Shown here in pieces: positions 13,924 through 25,989 of a stretch of 64,000 bases of DNA. Position numbers and translations under genes: made by a program. Source of the stretch: Apostichopus japonicus. Taxonomy: Eukaryota > Echinodermata > Holothuroidea > Aspidochirotida > Stichopodidae. The notes below the pieces were generated by a model, which saw only the letters and a list, made by a program, of their open reading frames with translations, made no database searches and had not been told where the DNA came from. The stretch covers positions 1,431,501-1,495,500 of the forward strand of contig NC_092579.1 of NCBI RefSeq assembly GCF_037975245.1. The letters are read 5' to 3'. Numbering within the stretch: position 1 is the stretch's first letter; the number at the start of each line of letters is the position of its first letter.

Positions 13924-13992
<69 letters not shown>

Positions 13993-14045
13993 TAAAACAG
14001 TACTCCTTATTCGTCAATTACGAGTCATATCTTATTTCTCTGCTT
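13834..14045 (+). repeat. Penelope-like element LTR (pLTR) with internal (TA)n
   Basis: Starts at ACTTATCTAGCGTCATACTT and ends near GTCATATCTTATTTCTCTG. The same sequence without the TA tract lies inverted at 29370-29530. A (TA)n run at 13926-13990 replaces the part that would hold the hammerhead-like stem: CTGACGA is present at 13911 but runs into AATTTGG and then TA. A 14-bp stretch, CCAAGTATTGCTG, is duplicated just before it. Confidence 0.75.
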
Positions 14046-14667
14046 TTGTCTAATAATATTTTCTTTATAATATGTTTGACCCTCGCCTTGTCGGTAATTC
14101 TCTCCACGCTGGGCGGCAGCACGAACATCTTCTCCGTCAGTTAGCTAGGACTCGATCGGATATAGTGTTTCTATCACAATACAAACAGCTGAACATTGTA
14201 CCTATAGTATATCTGACGCCATATTCTCACGAGCCTCCCACCAACTATGAATCCATGCACTCAAGTTTGCATATACTAAACAGACCAGACTGTATCGAAG
14301 GAACTATTACTTGCAAAGAACACTTACAGAACCTGGTTCTAGACACTGCCGCAAAGAAAAAGGTTCTTCTTGCTTAAGTCCATGCTTTGTTTTCATGGAC
14401 AATTGCGAAAACTTGAACAATTAACAGCACAGGACCGGCTACGTCATCGTCTGTACAGCACATGCCATCCACATATCACCAGTTAGTTCCCAAAAACCAT
14501 TAACTCATCAGGCTAACAAGGTTATCATTGATAACGTCATAAATCGTTCGGACTATGTTCTTTCCAAAGACGAACAAGACACAATGGTCTGTCTTTCTGA
14601 CCCTAGATCGAATTGGTCTGTGCTTCGATATAAATCACTTTTGTTAGCCGTATGAGACTGAGATGAT

Positions 14668-15695
14668 TTGTCGAAGAGAAAACTTCCGAACAGATTACAA
14701 AACTTAAGCACATCTGGACAAATTCATCTTAGAAAAGGCCAACTGTTAACCCAACTCTTAACATCAAGCCCTGCTCAATCTATGGCCATAAAGAATGTTG
14801 ATAACAACCCTGATGTTGTTATACGTCAAGCTGATAAAGGATGTGCCACCACTATTATAAATACTTCTGACTACATCACTGAAGCAGAGGAACTACTAAG
14901 TAACTCTCATTTCTACGAGTTGTTATTGGAGATCCCTTCCAGACTCATCCACCCCAAAATTGATGAGTTATACCAAACAGTACCAGAACACGTGGCGACC
15001 AGGTAGTAGAATTAACACCGAAACACCCATCGTTAGCAACCTTTTACACTTTAATCAAATGTACATAAACATCCCAAAGTGATAGCCGATGCACAAAAAG
15101 CAATACCCGTAGGAACCCCTTCAGACCCAGAGAAAATCCGACGTCAAGACATTTGTGAACTACCCAGAACACGCAAGTTATTCCCTCCCTGCAGGCCGAC
15201 CAATTATTTCAGGAATTGGTACACTTACGGAACATCATCAGGACACATCACCTCCATACTTAATACTTCACTAGATAATATTCCCTTATACACAGGACAC
15301 TACAAGTCATTTGAGAATCCGAAATAATATTCAGGCGTTACCGATTAATTATTTAGATGAAACCATATATGAAAACCATTATATGAAAATATCGCTCACG
15401 ATGAGGGATTTTTTACTTGTAAACATTTTCTTCGTGAGTATACCATTAACCCAACTTAGCTGATAATCTTGGTCCTATTTTACGTTTCATATTAAGTAAT
15501 AACTATATTCTCTTTTAATGTTAAATATTATCTCCAAATCAGAGGCACTGCTATGGGCACTAAAATGGAACCATGCTACGCCAACATACTTTTGCCGAAA
15601 TTAGAACAGGAAATGCTATCCACTTCTCCCCTTAAGCAACATTATTATAGAAACATTGACGATAGCTTCTTTTTTTTTATTTCTCTGACCACATG
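14668..15695 (+). pseudogene. PLE reverse transcriptase remnant
   Basis: Readable segments are 14668-15006 (fingers region with the PDVVIRQADKGCA motif), 15079-15327 (RPTNYFRNW-, corresponding to the family's GRPI-SGIG region after a frame change, then SGHITSILNTSLDNIP), and 15535-15695 (GTAMGTKM then the catalytic IDD motif). The tyrosine usually preceding IDD (YIDD) is Asn here. The segment ends in a stop after a T-run at about 15670-15680. The family's protein is usually well over 500 residues, and no frame here exceeds about 110. The order of motifs leaves little doubt about the family. Confidence 0.85.
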
Positions 15696-15808
15696 GTGAA
15701 GATTCGCTTTCTTTGAACATGTAAAATCATGTCATATGCGCGCTGGTTAAAATTTAAAATCTTGATTATGCTCTAAGACCCCATACCCTCTCTTGTGATT
15801 CTAGATAT

Positions 15809-15905
15809 GTCATTTACATAATCTACTGTGTTCTTTGTAAATGTGGCAATTATGTAAGTGAAACAGGTTCTCGGTTCCGCTTGCGTTTTAATAATCACAA
15901 AATAT
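15809..15905 (+). pseudogene. PLE GIY-YIG endonuclease remnant
   Basis: Translation gives VIYIIYCVLCKCGNYVSETG followed by SRFRLRFNNHK. The PLE GIY-YIG pattern is V-Y-I-C-CxKxYIGET...R...H. The first half (VIYII), the Cys pair and the SETGSRFRLRFNNH helix are visible; the usual YIGET is YVSET. It follows the RT at the expected place. It is short and isolated by frame breaks, so non-functional. Confidence 0.7.
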
Positions 15906-16095
15906 CAATCCGTGATAATTTTAAAGGATTCCCCTTTCCGAAAATTTCAATCTTCATAGACATTCTCTTAAAACCTAAAATGGGTTTTAATTACCTGTAA
16001 CTTCAAATCCTTATAACTGATCAACGTAAACGAAAAGAATTCGATCGGATTCATATCGATCATATCGGTTTAATTTTTATAATGGATTCATATCG

Positions 16096-16229
16096 ATATA
16101 TAAATATATATATATATGAATATATATATATATATATATGAATATATATATATATATATATTATTCATATATATATATATATATTTACCCTTTTTACCAT
16201 AAACTGTCGACCTAAGGTACATATCATGA

Positions 16230-16275
<46 letters not shown>
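16096..16275. repeat. (TA)n microsatellite cluster with inverted segments
   Basis: TA runs broken by ATATGAATAT and its complement ATTCATAT, plus a 60-bp pure TA run at 16211-16275. The tract directly follows the PLE remnant. The interval to 17040 shows no gene. Confidence 0.9.
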
Positions 16276-16279
<4 letters not shown>

Positions 16280-17040
16280 TTCAAATCAGGTATTGATTAT
16301 TTATTATACTTCAAAAGAATTCGAATTGCCAACCGTCATATTCGTGCGTCATTTAAACCATGCAAAATCAAATGTATAGATAGGGGAAACAAGCGTTATT
16401 AAAAATTCACCTCATGGAGGAAATCCAGAGATTTTATCTACTCTTCATGTTGACTTACGTACGTAAATCCGGAGATACAAATACACTCTCGGTTAATGTA
16501 TATATATATAAAAAAAAAAAAACATTCAAAATATTCACGATTCTGGGATTTTGTGATTACGGAGGTTTAGTTTGTATAATTATAAGTGGAAATAACGGTA
16601 TCACGAATATCTAAATGTGGAATGCATTAGACTCTATATGATATCCATTTTTTTTTTCCACGAGATTAAAATCAAATACATCAAATTACAAACTTTATGG
16701 AAGACACGAAATATATATAAAACTAAATGTAAGTTAGTAAACCGAAAGTCAATTGAATTATAGATGTATACAAGAACGTTTGAACCTTAAAGAGTGAACG
16801 ATTATAGAACCATAAAAAATACAATGTACATGAACATTAAATGGTGAGACTTTCAAATGACGTAAAGCGAAAAAAGGAACTAAAACATAGCATCGGTGTA
16901 CTTGGTGAAAACGGTGTACTTGTCTTTTTAAGCTACTTACGTTGTTTCCATTTTGATTTTCTTTTGTAGTGCATTCCATTGGTTCGGTGCAATGTAGGAA
17001 AATCAGTTTTTCCACCTTACATCGTTAACCGTATTCCATG

Positions 17041-17946
17041 GTTATGTATTTCATGTGTATATTCAAACATTTCTTTCATGTAAGTTGGGGCAAGTCCGTC
17101 GTGGGATGGCTATTTTTTTCATGCGTTTAATCAAACATTTCTTTCATGTAAGTTGGGGCAAGTCCGTCGTGGGATGGTTATTATTTTCATACGTTTAATC
17201 AAACATTTCTTTTATGTGAGGTGAGGCAAGTCCGTCGAAGGATGGTTATGTACTTCATGTGTTTAATCAAACATTTCTTTCATGTAAGGTGGGGCAAGTC
17301 CGTCGATCCATGGTTATGTATTTCATGTGTTTAATGTAAGGTGGGGCAATTCTGTCAAGGGATGGTTATGTATTTCATGTGTTTAATCAAACATTTTTAT
17401 CATGTAAGGTGGGGCAAGTCCGTCGAGGGATGTCTAGATGTATTTCATGTGTATAATCAAACATTTCTTTCATGTAAGGTGGGGCAAGTCAGTCTATCCA
17501 CGGTTATGTATTTCATGTGTATAATCAAACATTTCTTTCATGTTAGGTGGGGCAATTCCGTCAATCGATGGATATGTATTTCATGTGTTTAATCAAACAT
17601 TTCTTTCATGTAAGGTAGGGCAAGTCCGTCGATCCATGGTTAAGTATTTCATGTGTTTAATGTAAGGTGGGCAAGTCCGTCGATCCATAGTTATGTATTT
17701 CATGTGTTTAATGTAAGGTGGGGCAATTCTGTCAAGGGATGGTTATGTATTTCATGTGTTTAATCAAACATTTTTTTCATGTAAGGTGGGGCAAGTCCGT
17801 CGAGGGATGTCTAGATGTATTTCATGTGTATAATCAAACATTTCTTTCATGTAAGGTGGGGCAAGTCATTCTATCCATGGTTATGTATTTCATGTGTATA
17901 ATCAAACATTTCTTTCATGTCAGGTGTGGCAAGCCCGTGGAGGGAT
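17041..17946 (+). repeat. 68-bp satellite with higher-order repeat
   Basis: Tandem units of about 68 bp contain TATTTCATGTGTTTAATCAA, ACATTTCTTTCATGTAAGGT and GGGGCAAGTCCGTCGA. Some units are shortened to about 51 bp by loss of the CAAACATTTCTTTCATGT part. A block of mixed full and short units repeats at a spacing of 377 bp (for example 17341 and 17718), a higher-order structure. ORFs through the array are by-products of the repeat. The last unit stops at 17946, next to the 3' end of a decayed LINE. Confidence 0.95.
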
Positions 17947-17959
17947 TTATACACCATTA

Positions 17960-18968
17960 CTAGTCTTTTCATATCTAGACTTTGACTTTATAGGCCATAC
18001 AAATCGTTCCAAGAGGCAATTTACCTTTCGTCGAGGTTGATGTTACCTCGTTTGAAAGTACTCTTTGTGTTCTGGTATTCAGATATGTTTGCAACGATTT
18101 GATTGATGTATCAGAGCATTTTTTGGTAGATTTTTCATGTTAATGAAATACCATGACCTACAAGGTCGAACGCTTTTCTTAAGTCTAGCGTAATAGAGCC
18201 TACTAAATTTCCATCTTCAATATTGTTCATCCATGGCCTGTTCAAATGAAGCAAACTGCTGCAGTCTCACATGAATGTTTCGCTCGTAATTTCAGTTTTT
18301 TTCACCATAAGTTATTTAAGAAGTGTAGTTTCGCTTATATTTGGATAATTGGACGGTGATTGAACGTTTTTTATAAGATCTGCCACAGTTTTTTTTTTTG
18401 ATTTCCATAAAGTAACCCTGTTTAGATTGTCGAATGAGTGATGTTGTTTTGTTTCCATAGATACGATATAGTATGGGTTCATTATAGATTTCGTTTTGTC
18501 CCTCATTTGCATTGCAGATTTAACTTCTTCGTTTAACCAATCAGGTTGATACTAATTGCTTTTGACCCTTTCCCATTTTCTGCGAGGAGTGAGTGTTCAC
18601 GATACCAACCAACGCATTTGGCAACGTTTAAAGTGTGTGTTTTTTTTTCTAGGTTGATTTCAGAGGCTATATCATGCCAATTGTATAATCGTAAATCTTG
18701 CAAGAATGCATATTTTTTACTGCACTATATACGTCATCGAAGTATGCATTATTTTTTTTACTTGTTTGGCTTTGTGACCCAGAGAGAAATATCCCCGATA
18801 ATGATCGCCCAATCTAATATGTGGTACATGAACATTTTGCACCATTTTCGCTCTCTGTGGTATACACAAAATTGATCGATCAGGGAGCTGTTTTTTTTTT
18901 TCTGTAACTCTGTTGGGGTATTTTACCATTTGTTCTAGGTTAAAATGACATATACACTTTGTGCCCAT
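17960..18968 (-). mobile_element. Decayed LINE, EN and RT fragments, internally deleted
   Basis: Read on the minus strand from 18968 the order is: an AP-endonuclease C-terminal part (FNLEQMVKYPNRVTEKKKQL, then NVHVPHIRLGDHY in place of the family's SDH); a linker (DLRLYNWHDIASEIN); PDWLNEEVKSAMQMRDKTKS at about 18540-18485, the usual block before RT; and an RT motif A block, GSITLDLRKAFDLVGH, at about 18200-18155. After that comes NTKSTFKRGNINL (near 18060-18020), which looks like the NTR-x-N/L-P element near the LINE C-terminus, so most of the RT is missing. The clade is probably in the CR1/Jockey group. The satellite at 17041-17946 abuts its 3' end. Confidence 0.75.
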
Positions 18969-21036
18969 GTCTTATTGTTACTTTTATTTAAGATTTTAAA
19001 ATTAAAGGAATAACGAAGGCAAGGATCAAAGACAATTTATATTGTTCAGTAACCTCAAAAACTAACATTCTATATACTCTAATATTCGATTTTTAAGTTG
19101 GACTGAATAAGCTCGCCTTGTAAATTTTCCCCTAAGGCCTAACCACAACGCACAGTAACCTCCCCTCCCCTCCCCTCCCCACCCCCTCCATCTCACCCTG
19201 GTTTACCCCTTACCTCCCCCTCTGCCACAACTCTTCTCGTAACTCTCTTCCACCTCTTTTCTCCTCACTTTCCTGTCTCTGTCCTGCTACAACCATCGAG
19301 GGTACTGTCAACGTGTTGCATGTTAACGTATGGCATTCCTGTTCAGTTGAATAGCATAGACATGTGGAATACTCAAAAGATGAGTACCAATGAGTACCAA
19401 TGATGAGTACCAATCAAAACTCGTCATAGCCTAAAGGTTAGGTTATTCGTAAAAGAGAAATCGATAATTATTCTGCACACACCGAATGTGCGGATGGCAT
19501 CTACTTTAAATTGTATTCGCCGATGGTGGCTGGAATTTGCGGCTGGAATACTAACTGTGGTATTTTATTATTTATGTATTTGTCTTACTCTAGAGATAAT
19601 TTCATGATGCTGACCAAATCAAAATCATTTTTGAATCTTATCGGATCTCGTAATAGATACTTTGAACAGAACATCGATAAATGAAATAGATAGAAACGAC
19701 CAAGGCAGATTGATGTAGGCCTAAAACGTATATATTTGGAAACGGTAATGATTTGGAAATCCAAACAAAAAACCCAGATCACTTGAGTAACTGATATAGT
19801 CCTAAGAACAGACAATTACCCACCAGATCCTCTTGAAATCTCCAAGTTTACCATGCTTTTCGAGAAACCTGATACCAAAAGCCCCATTGATGAACCGCCA
19901 AGTACTTGGTCTTCAAAAAAAAAAAAAAATCATTCCATTAAAAATACAGCCACGCATTTCACCTTCTAAAAGCATCTCAAGAGCCAACGGTCATGGGTTT
20001 AATTCGAAGAAGTAAACTGAAGTAGTAATGTGGGGTCAAAGATTGGTGATTCTCAATGCATCATAAAGATTAAAATAGTCGTTATGAATTCATGCCGTCG
20101 GAGCATGAATTTTTGTGTTCAACCATTTCTTCTAAGTAGTTTGATAGCAGTCACTTGCAATTGTCTTAATCACGGTAAGAGGTCAATGGTTCAAGACCGC
20201 CCGCTAGTATTATCCACACAACCTCACCGCCCCCCCCCCCCCCCCCCGTGAAGAACAACTTATCGTTCGACACATTTATCACAAGCGAGGAGCTTATCTG
20301 ATTTATCGATTCGCTTTCGAAAAGTTAGTTGACTTTTTATGTCAGTTGATAAGTTGACAACTGTTACTGAACCCACGGAAATCAAATAAACTTTCTAGAT
20401 GCGTTCGTTTTTTCAATCATATATTTTGACAGATACTTACTTCGTTTTGCAATGAAATTTGATGTAACTTAAAGAAGACCGTTAAAGTATTCTTTATTTC
20501 GCAGAACGTTTTCAAGATCTTATCGGAACCTTGAATTTGCATGGTTGGGCGAAGATGCTTGACGCATACTGACATGTCCATTAAGATGCCCCCTAGATGT
20601 GAGGTATCTTTATAAATGGGTATTCTTGAAATCTTGAGATATTGTGGACAGATTACTAAACTGTCAATTAAAGTACCGAGTTTGACTGGTGATTTAGCGA
20701 ATGCAATTACAGGCAATCCTTAATATTAATTCTAATTAATGGTCAGTTTACTTGAGAATCTAAAGCGAACGAAAGGATGTACGAAATGACATAAGCACTG
20801 ACGAACGAACCAATTCAAATTGCAACCATATTTTGTAAGACACCCTTCTATTGTAAGATTGGAATGTTGCAATAATCTCTTCGCTATGGGATCTTTGTTT
20901 CATTTATCCCTTTCATTTTATAAACAAAAGGTTTTTTTTCACGTAAACACTTTTTTTGACAACAAGGAACCCACGGTTTTAACGACGGTACTTACAAGTA
21001 GTTTATACATTTACCAGGAATGGAGCCATGCCGGAA
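18969..21036. other. Non-coding interval with C-rich patches
   Basis: Contains a CCCCT-rich patch at 19160-19200, triple GAGTACCAAT repeats at 19380-19412, a poly-A at 19916-19930 and a C-run at 20229-20248. No ORF here has recognisable features. Confidence 0.5.
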
Positions 21037-21321
21037 CAGTAGCGGATGTAGCCATGGGATCGTTGAGCCCGGCTCCCATAATAATATAGGGGTTCTGTGA
21101 GTCCTATCCCATCAAAAATAAGGGGTGGGGGAGGGGGAACTGTCGACATGAAAATAGTTCATTCTGGCATATTAAGACTACCAATTAGGTCAATAATTAG
21201 GTTTACTGTCACGTGTGTGCTAACAGCTGCTTGTTTCATCTTTGTGTGCGCTTGAAAAAGATAGAATTGGTGGGAAGGGGGGGGGTGGATAAACCTCATC
21301 AGAACACTGGATCTGCGCCTG
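21037..21321. mobile_element. hAT-like MITE, family B, copy 1
   Basis: Ends CAGTAGCGGATGTAG and the complement of CAGGCGCAGATCCAG match at 10 of 15 positions in the hAT pattern. The body shares GGATGTAGCC, GATCGTTGA, TAATTAGGTTT and GTGCTAA with the copy at 26741-27060. No 8-bp duplication is visible at the ends, so boundaries may be off. G-runs inside cover 21121-21138 and 21275-21290. Confidence 0.5.
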
Positions 21322-24300
21322 TTTACTTAAGACTGTACCATCGCCGTTTAATTATTAAACAATTTATGATTCGCTGGATGTGTTAAATTTTACAGAACGG
21401 GGGGGGGGGGGGGTGTTGTGGTGGGTTATGCAATAACTAAATATCTTGACGTTTATTTGCTTGAATTTAGTTGGAAAGTTAGAACCGTCCTCTTCATCCG
21501 TATAATACTGATCATCAACTTTTTCCTAGCAAAATTGACCAAATTCACTTGGTTATATGAACTTGGTAGAATCTGAAATATGCCTCAACGGTTCTATGCT
21601 TATTTTGGCAATTAAATATCACCAGAAACTGATAACAAATCAGGCAAGATTGTGTTACCTTGGTATTTCCGCATTTTACAAATCGACATGGTTTCCAACT
21701 TGAAGCAAGAATTTCAACCTTTTACGCAAAAAAAAATGGAAAATAAAAATCACGAAATAAAGACAAAACAGAAGTTATATTTTTAGTTACATCTAGAAGT
21801 GTAATTTTGTTTGATGCTATTTAACTACACACAGTGAATACTTAATGGAACAAAGACACTTATTTCGTAATACTTTCATGTCAATAAATTGTAATTTGAT
21901 AAACTATTTAAATATTAAATTGATGGCATTGATGATGAATATATACTGTACTATGTATTCCACGTATGAAGAGTGACCAATCAAGTTACAAGCTCGACAC
22001 CTTTTTAAATATCTATATATATATATATATATATATATATAACACAAAATTCCAATTATGAACCTGTATTTCAGGACACTTTCATCAAATGTACTCTCCC
22101 GAATAGAAAACAAACTTCTTTCTTCTTCAACATCAATATATACCCGTCCACGCGAATGTAATGAAAAACTTGTGTGTTTTTATTCAATTTCCTTTTCTCT
22201 AATATTGCTAAGCATATGAAGTCTTTGAAGCAAACATGAAAGCAAACAGATATGTAGGCCTGACGAGAGGGTGATAGGGGGTACAGCCATGGGAACATTA
22301 GGGGGCCTGAGGAAATATGGGATAAAGTGTAAACTATTTTCATTTTCAAGACATACTTTAGGGAACATGAAGACTAAAAAGATGGGTTGACTGGGGTTTG
22401 ATTATAAAACTTAGCTGCGGGCCGAGTTGTTTCTCGACGACATTGTTATATATATCAAACAGTGCTTCAAAGGCGAAAGGGACATTATTAGGGGTAGATT
22501 CTAACGTCAGAAATTGCTGTGTTTTTTTTTTTAAATGTAGCGAAACTGATGCGGCAGCTAATAGAAAGGTCTTCTAGGGTGATTTGTGTTTATTTCAGCA
22601 AGTCTGTGTTTTCACGACCCATATCATCACTGCCAGTGTAAGTTCAGTTGTTCTTTCACACGGAACATATAGTTTCTGAGAAGGAATCTGTTTTCGTTTG
22701 GCATTTGAAATGTGTCCATATAATCTATATGCATTAAAGATAAAAGAATATTTCTCAAATAATTATGTTGAGCAGATAACGAGACACATCTCGTTAATAG
22801 CTTATCATCCATACTTTTTTTTTTAATTGTAATCAGGGAGAATAAACAAATACACGACACGATTACTCATTCTCACTAACTCTCGTGACGTCACACTGCT
22901 GGGAAGATTGAATTATAATTTTTTTTTAGTCAAAAACACAAGAATGAAGCAAAGAGATATGGAGGGTGTCACTAGATAGATTTGCCTTTATATAATCTTG
23001 CTGTAAAATCAAGGACTTGTTACCGAGTAATGATGACAAATGGTTCCTATGGCAACAAGCTAACCTACATTTTAACAGGCATGCAGTGAAATGACAGAAC
23101 CGTTACACGTAAAGAGCAGGGCATTTTAGTAGTTTAGAGACTAATGGATATAACGTAACCTCATTTTTTTTTAAATGGAAATGGCCCCGCGTGACTCAGT
23201 TTAACACTGTAAATTGTTCAAATTGCAACATTCCACTGAAATTAGTCAGGACGTTATCTATGACTTTAACATTTTGTAAAGTACCATAAATGAAATCTCT
23301 TCTATAAGAGGAATTTTTAAAACATGGTTTACCGAACCTATTCGGTAGAATGATTGTGCAACGCCAATTATCCGTGTATATACACAATATTAAATAACTT
23401 CATACCATAAATAAATTTGAGAGAGGAGATAATCCTTATATACAATAAAAGATACCTGGGACAGAAAATATGCCACACAAATGACACGTTAACCTGGTGT
23501 GAAACTTACTATAATTCAAACCAGACACAAAATATTCAGATTTTCTTCAGAAGTAAACCATTGAGAGAAATTAAATAAATTCACCTTTATATATCAAGAA
23601 ACCAAGCAATGAATCATCGCATGTTTTCGAATATTGTTTTCCTTCGTTATTGCTAGGTATAAAGTTGCGTTTACTGCGAACCTCTTTAGCATTTTGTTTG
23701 TTGTCACTTGGATTAAAGTTCAGGCTATAAAAATTAAATTAAAAAAATATCTTCCTGATTAAACTATGCAAGTACACGGTAAAAACGATAAATATTTTTT
23801 TTATATTAATTTTCACTTAAAGGGATAGTCTGGTTACAGACAATGTGACACTAACACGGAAAATAAATCCACAATGTATGGTGAAATACCCATTCCAATA
23901 TCTTGTGCGTAACCTTGCGATACGGTTGCTTGAATTAAACATATTTGACTGGCCGCAGTATGCGATTTATGACGTCATCACGGCATAACTCGTCAAAAGC
24001 TTTCCTATTCTATTTGTTGATAACATCATTTACTCTGCTGTTTAAATAGATACATTTACAAAACATCATAAGATATGTTGTATCTTTGACATACAATATG
24101 GCTTTGGCGTCAACATACAGAAAATGCAGAGTCTTTTATAATAACGCAATCAACTTTAGTCAGATGAGTAAACCTTTAAATAATAAGTAAAAAGAAAATC
24201 AATGAGTTCTAGTAATGTTTCTAATAGCTGTTCAGGTTTGCTAGATTGTTCACCTTTACAATAACCTAAATCTATCGAATACTCCTTTAAGGCTAAATTG

Positions 24301-24680
24301 ATAATGACGTCGGCTCCTCGATAGTCTGTATATTAGACTTTACAAACCAGCAACTTTAATCGATGAACCTCACTTTTTTAAAAGGTCATTTCTCACAAAA
24401 TTGAGAAAGAGTTTTAGAAATACAACCTGCACTGTACAGCAGTGGTTTTAACGGTCTGCAAAATTAATTGCTTCCCTAAAGTTGTTTGATGAAAACTCCA
24501 GAGGCCTTACATACTTATCTGTATAACACTTAAAAACTAACATTCAAACTGCGTTCGTTTCATTATATTTACATCGAGTCCAAGAATAAAAGAATCATGC
24601 AGGACAAGAAAACTATCATACATAACATTACGTATTATATACAGCACCATCTAAACAAAGAATTATCACAATAAACCATT
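21322..24680. other. Non-coding interval
   Basis: Contains a G-run at 21401-21413, a short (TA)n tract at 22015-22041 and several poly-T runs. The part at 23815-24470 has the look of an old interspersed repeat: its GATGAACCTCA...TAGAAATACAACCTG end recurs at 44378-44465. No gene recognised. Confidence 0.5.
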
Positions 24681-24681
24681 G

Positions 24682-24685
<4 letters not shown>

Positions 24686-24727
<42 letters not shown>

Positions 24728-24827
24728 GTATCTATATATATATATCTATATATATCGATATCTGTATCTATCTATATATATATATATATATAGATACAGA
24801 TATAGATATAGATCTATATCTGTCTCC

Positions 24828-24868
<41 letters not shown>
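24686..24868. repeat. Compound microsatellite TA / TATC / CT
   Basis: (TA)n, then CTATATAT/GATATCTGTATC-type units, then a (CT)n run at 24829-24859, then TA again. Both strands read through as ORFs of Tyr-Ile or Arg-Glu only. Confidence 0.95.
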
Positions 24869-24870
<2 letters not shown>

Positions 24871-25283
24871 CATATGTATACAATATTAAAGGAGCAATGA
24901 AGTAAGTGTTAGCATCATGATAATAATGTAAAGGCAATCCAGTACTTATGATTGGATTTTGCAAGATAGAAGATCAATAAATACAATGAAACTATAATAA
25001 ACTTAGTATAATATTTTCGTTTTAATCTTTGTAACAGAGTAAATTTGTTGCTAGCATTTCTACAGTAGGCATAGAATTTATAATTATATACAGAATAAAA
25101 TAAAATACTATAACAATTAATTAATTATAGGTATACAGTTGGCAAAATATCTATCGAACACAGGAGTAAAATATCCACAATACATTGCTTGTATTCAAAG
25201 CCATCTACCACTTACATCGCATTCTGCGTAACGTTATTAATGAATAGAAACTTTGATAAACATAAAAGTAATACTTTTGTTTA

Positions 25284-25427
25284 AGGAAAAGTCGCCCAGG
25301 AAAGAACCTGGGCACGAAAACCAAACTACCGAACGACTGATCGGCTCTCAACCCCAGTCCCCTTGCATCGGGACTGTGACTGTGTGATCATCACCATTCC
25401 CCTCGAAAGGGAACAGATACTTTACAT
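25284..25427 (-). mobile_element. U2-headed SINE-like element, copy 2 (5'-truncated)
   Basis: On the minus strand it reads GTATCTGTTCCCTTTCGAGG, then ACAGTCACAGTCCCGATGCA, AGGGGACTGGGGTTGAGAG, GATCAGTCGTTCGGTAGTTT and the 3' hairpin GCCCAGG-TTCTTT-CCTGGGC. It matches the element at 45780-45965 over about 140 bp with few differences. Only the last part of the U2-like head (AAAGTATCTGTTC) is left. An insert of about 10 bp in the other copy (after GGTGATG) is absent here. Two copies on opposite strands 20 kb apart show a dispersed repeat and not a single gene. Confidence 0.8.
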
Positions 25428-25917
25428 CAGAGTAATTGTATTTAAACTTGTAATGACAGGTCGCACAAGTCAAGGAGTTCATTAACAAAGATAGCTGCGA
25501 CATGATAAAAACCAAAACGTACTAAAAATACAAATGACGCATACGCATGTACCACCTTACAGTTATAAGATTGTCCAATCAAATTGTATTTAAAGCTATT
25601 AAGACATAACCGAAACTTTTGGAAACGTGAGATTTTTTATTTTGCTATAATTACTACAAACATAAAAACAGGATCTGGATGACGATTTATAAAGTACAGA
25701 AATGCATGAAATCAATAATACCGAATTAGCTCTAATTTTCTTGACAAACTGAGTTTCTTAGTTTGTTCAAAATACAGCATGATTTTTATTTTATAATGCT
25801 TTGATATTTTGGTCAAAAAATGCTACGATAAGCTTTGGTGAATAGCTTCGCCAATTCTTGGTCCCGTCCGTGCACGTGACGTCAGCCCATCTGACGGTCT
25901 TTGAATCTGATCAGGCT

Positions 25918-25921
<4 letters not shown>

Positions 25922-25987
<66 letters not shown>
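25922..25987. repeat. (TA)n microsatellite
   Basis: Sixty-six bases of pure TA. The interval 25988-26740 holds nothing recognised. Confidence 0.95.

Positions 25988-25989
<2 letters not shown>

Larger units (their letters stand above)
14046..16090 (+). mobile_element. Decayed Penelope-like retroelement
   Basis: Penelope-like elements (PLEs) encode a reverse transcriptase related to telomerase and usually a GIY-YIG endonuclease. Here both can be read in order on the plus strand but in several frames. An N-terminal part lies at about 14072-14374. A conserved VVIRQADKGCATTII block and SDYITEAEELLSNSHFY lie at 14814-14930. The RT core GTAMGTKMEPCYANI is at 15544-15588, followed by YRNIDDSFF at 15648-15675. 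A GIY-YIG-like block (VIYIIYCVLCKCGNYVSETG) is at 15809-15870. The pLTR precedes it and a long TA tract follows. Frameshifts and stops make it inactive as it stands. It could be the remnant of a source of RT for the hammerhead element at 29.7-30.2 kb, but that is inference. Confidence 0.85.

Noticed and set aside
13920-14060. 111-codon ORF with Tyr-Ile repeats
   Set aside because: It translates a TA microsatellite inside the PLE LTR.
14500-14515. Minus-strand CTGATGAG as a hammerhead in the PLE body
   Set aside because: The following sequence forms no stem II and lacks GAAA.
17341-17963. Pair of similar 81-83-codon ORFs suggesting duplicated genes
   Set aside because: They are reading frames through the 68-bp satellite and its 377-bp higher-order repeat.
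20130-20250. Possible tRNA-like B box (GGTTCAAGACC)
   Set aside because: No A box at a suitable distance and no shared body with other copies.
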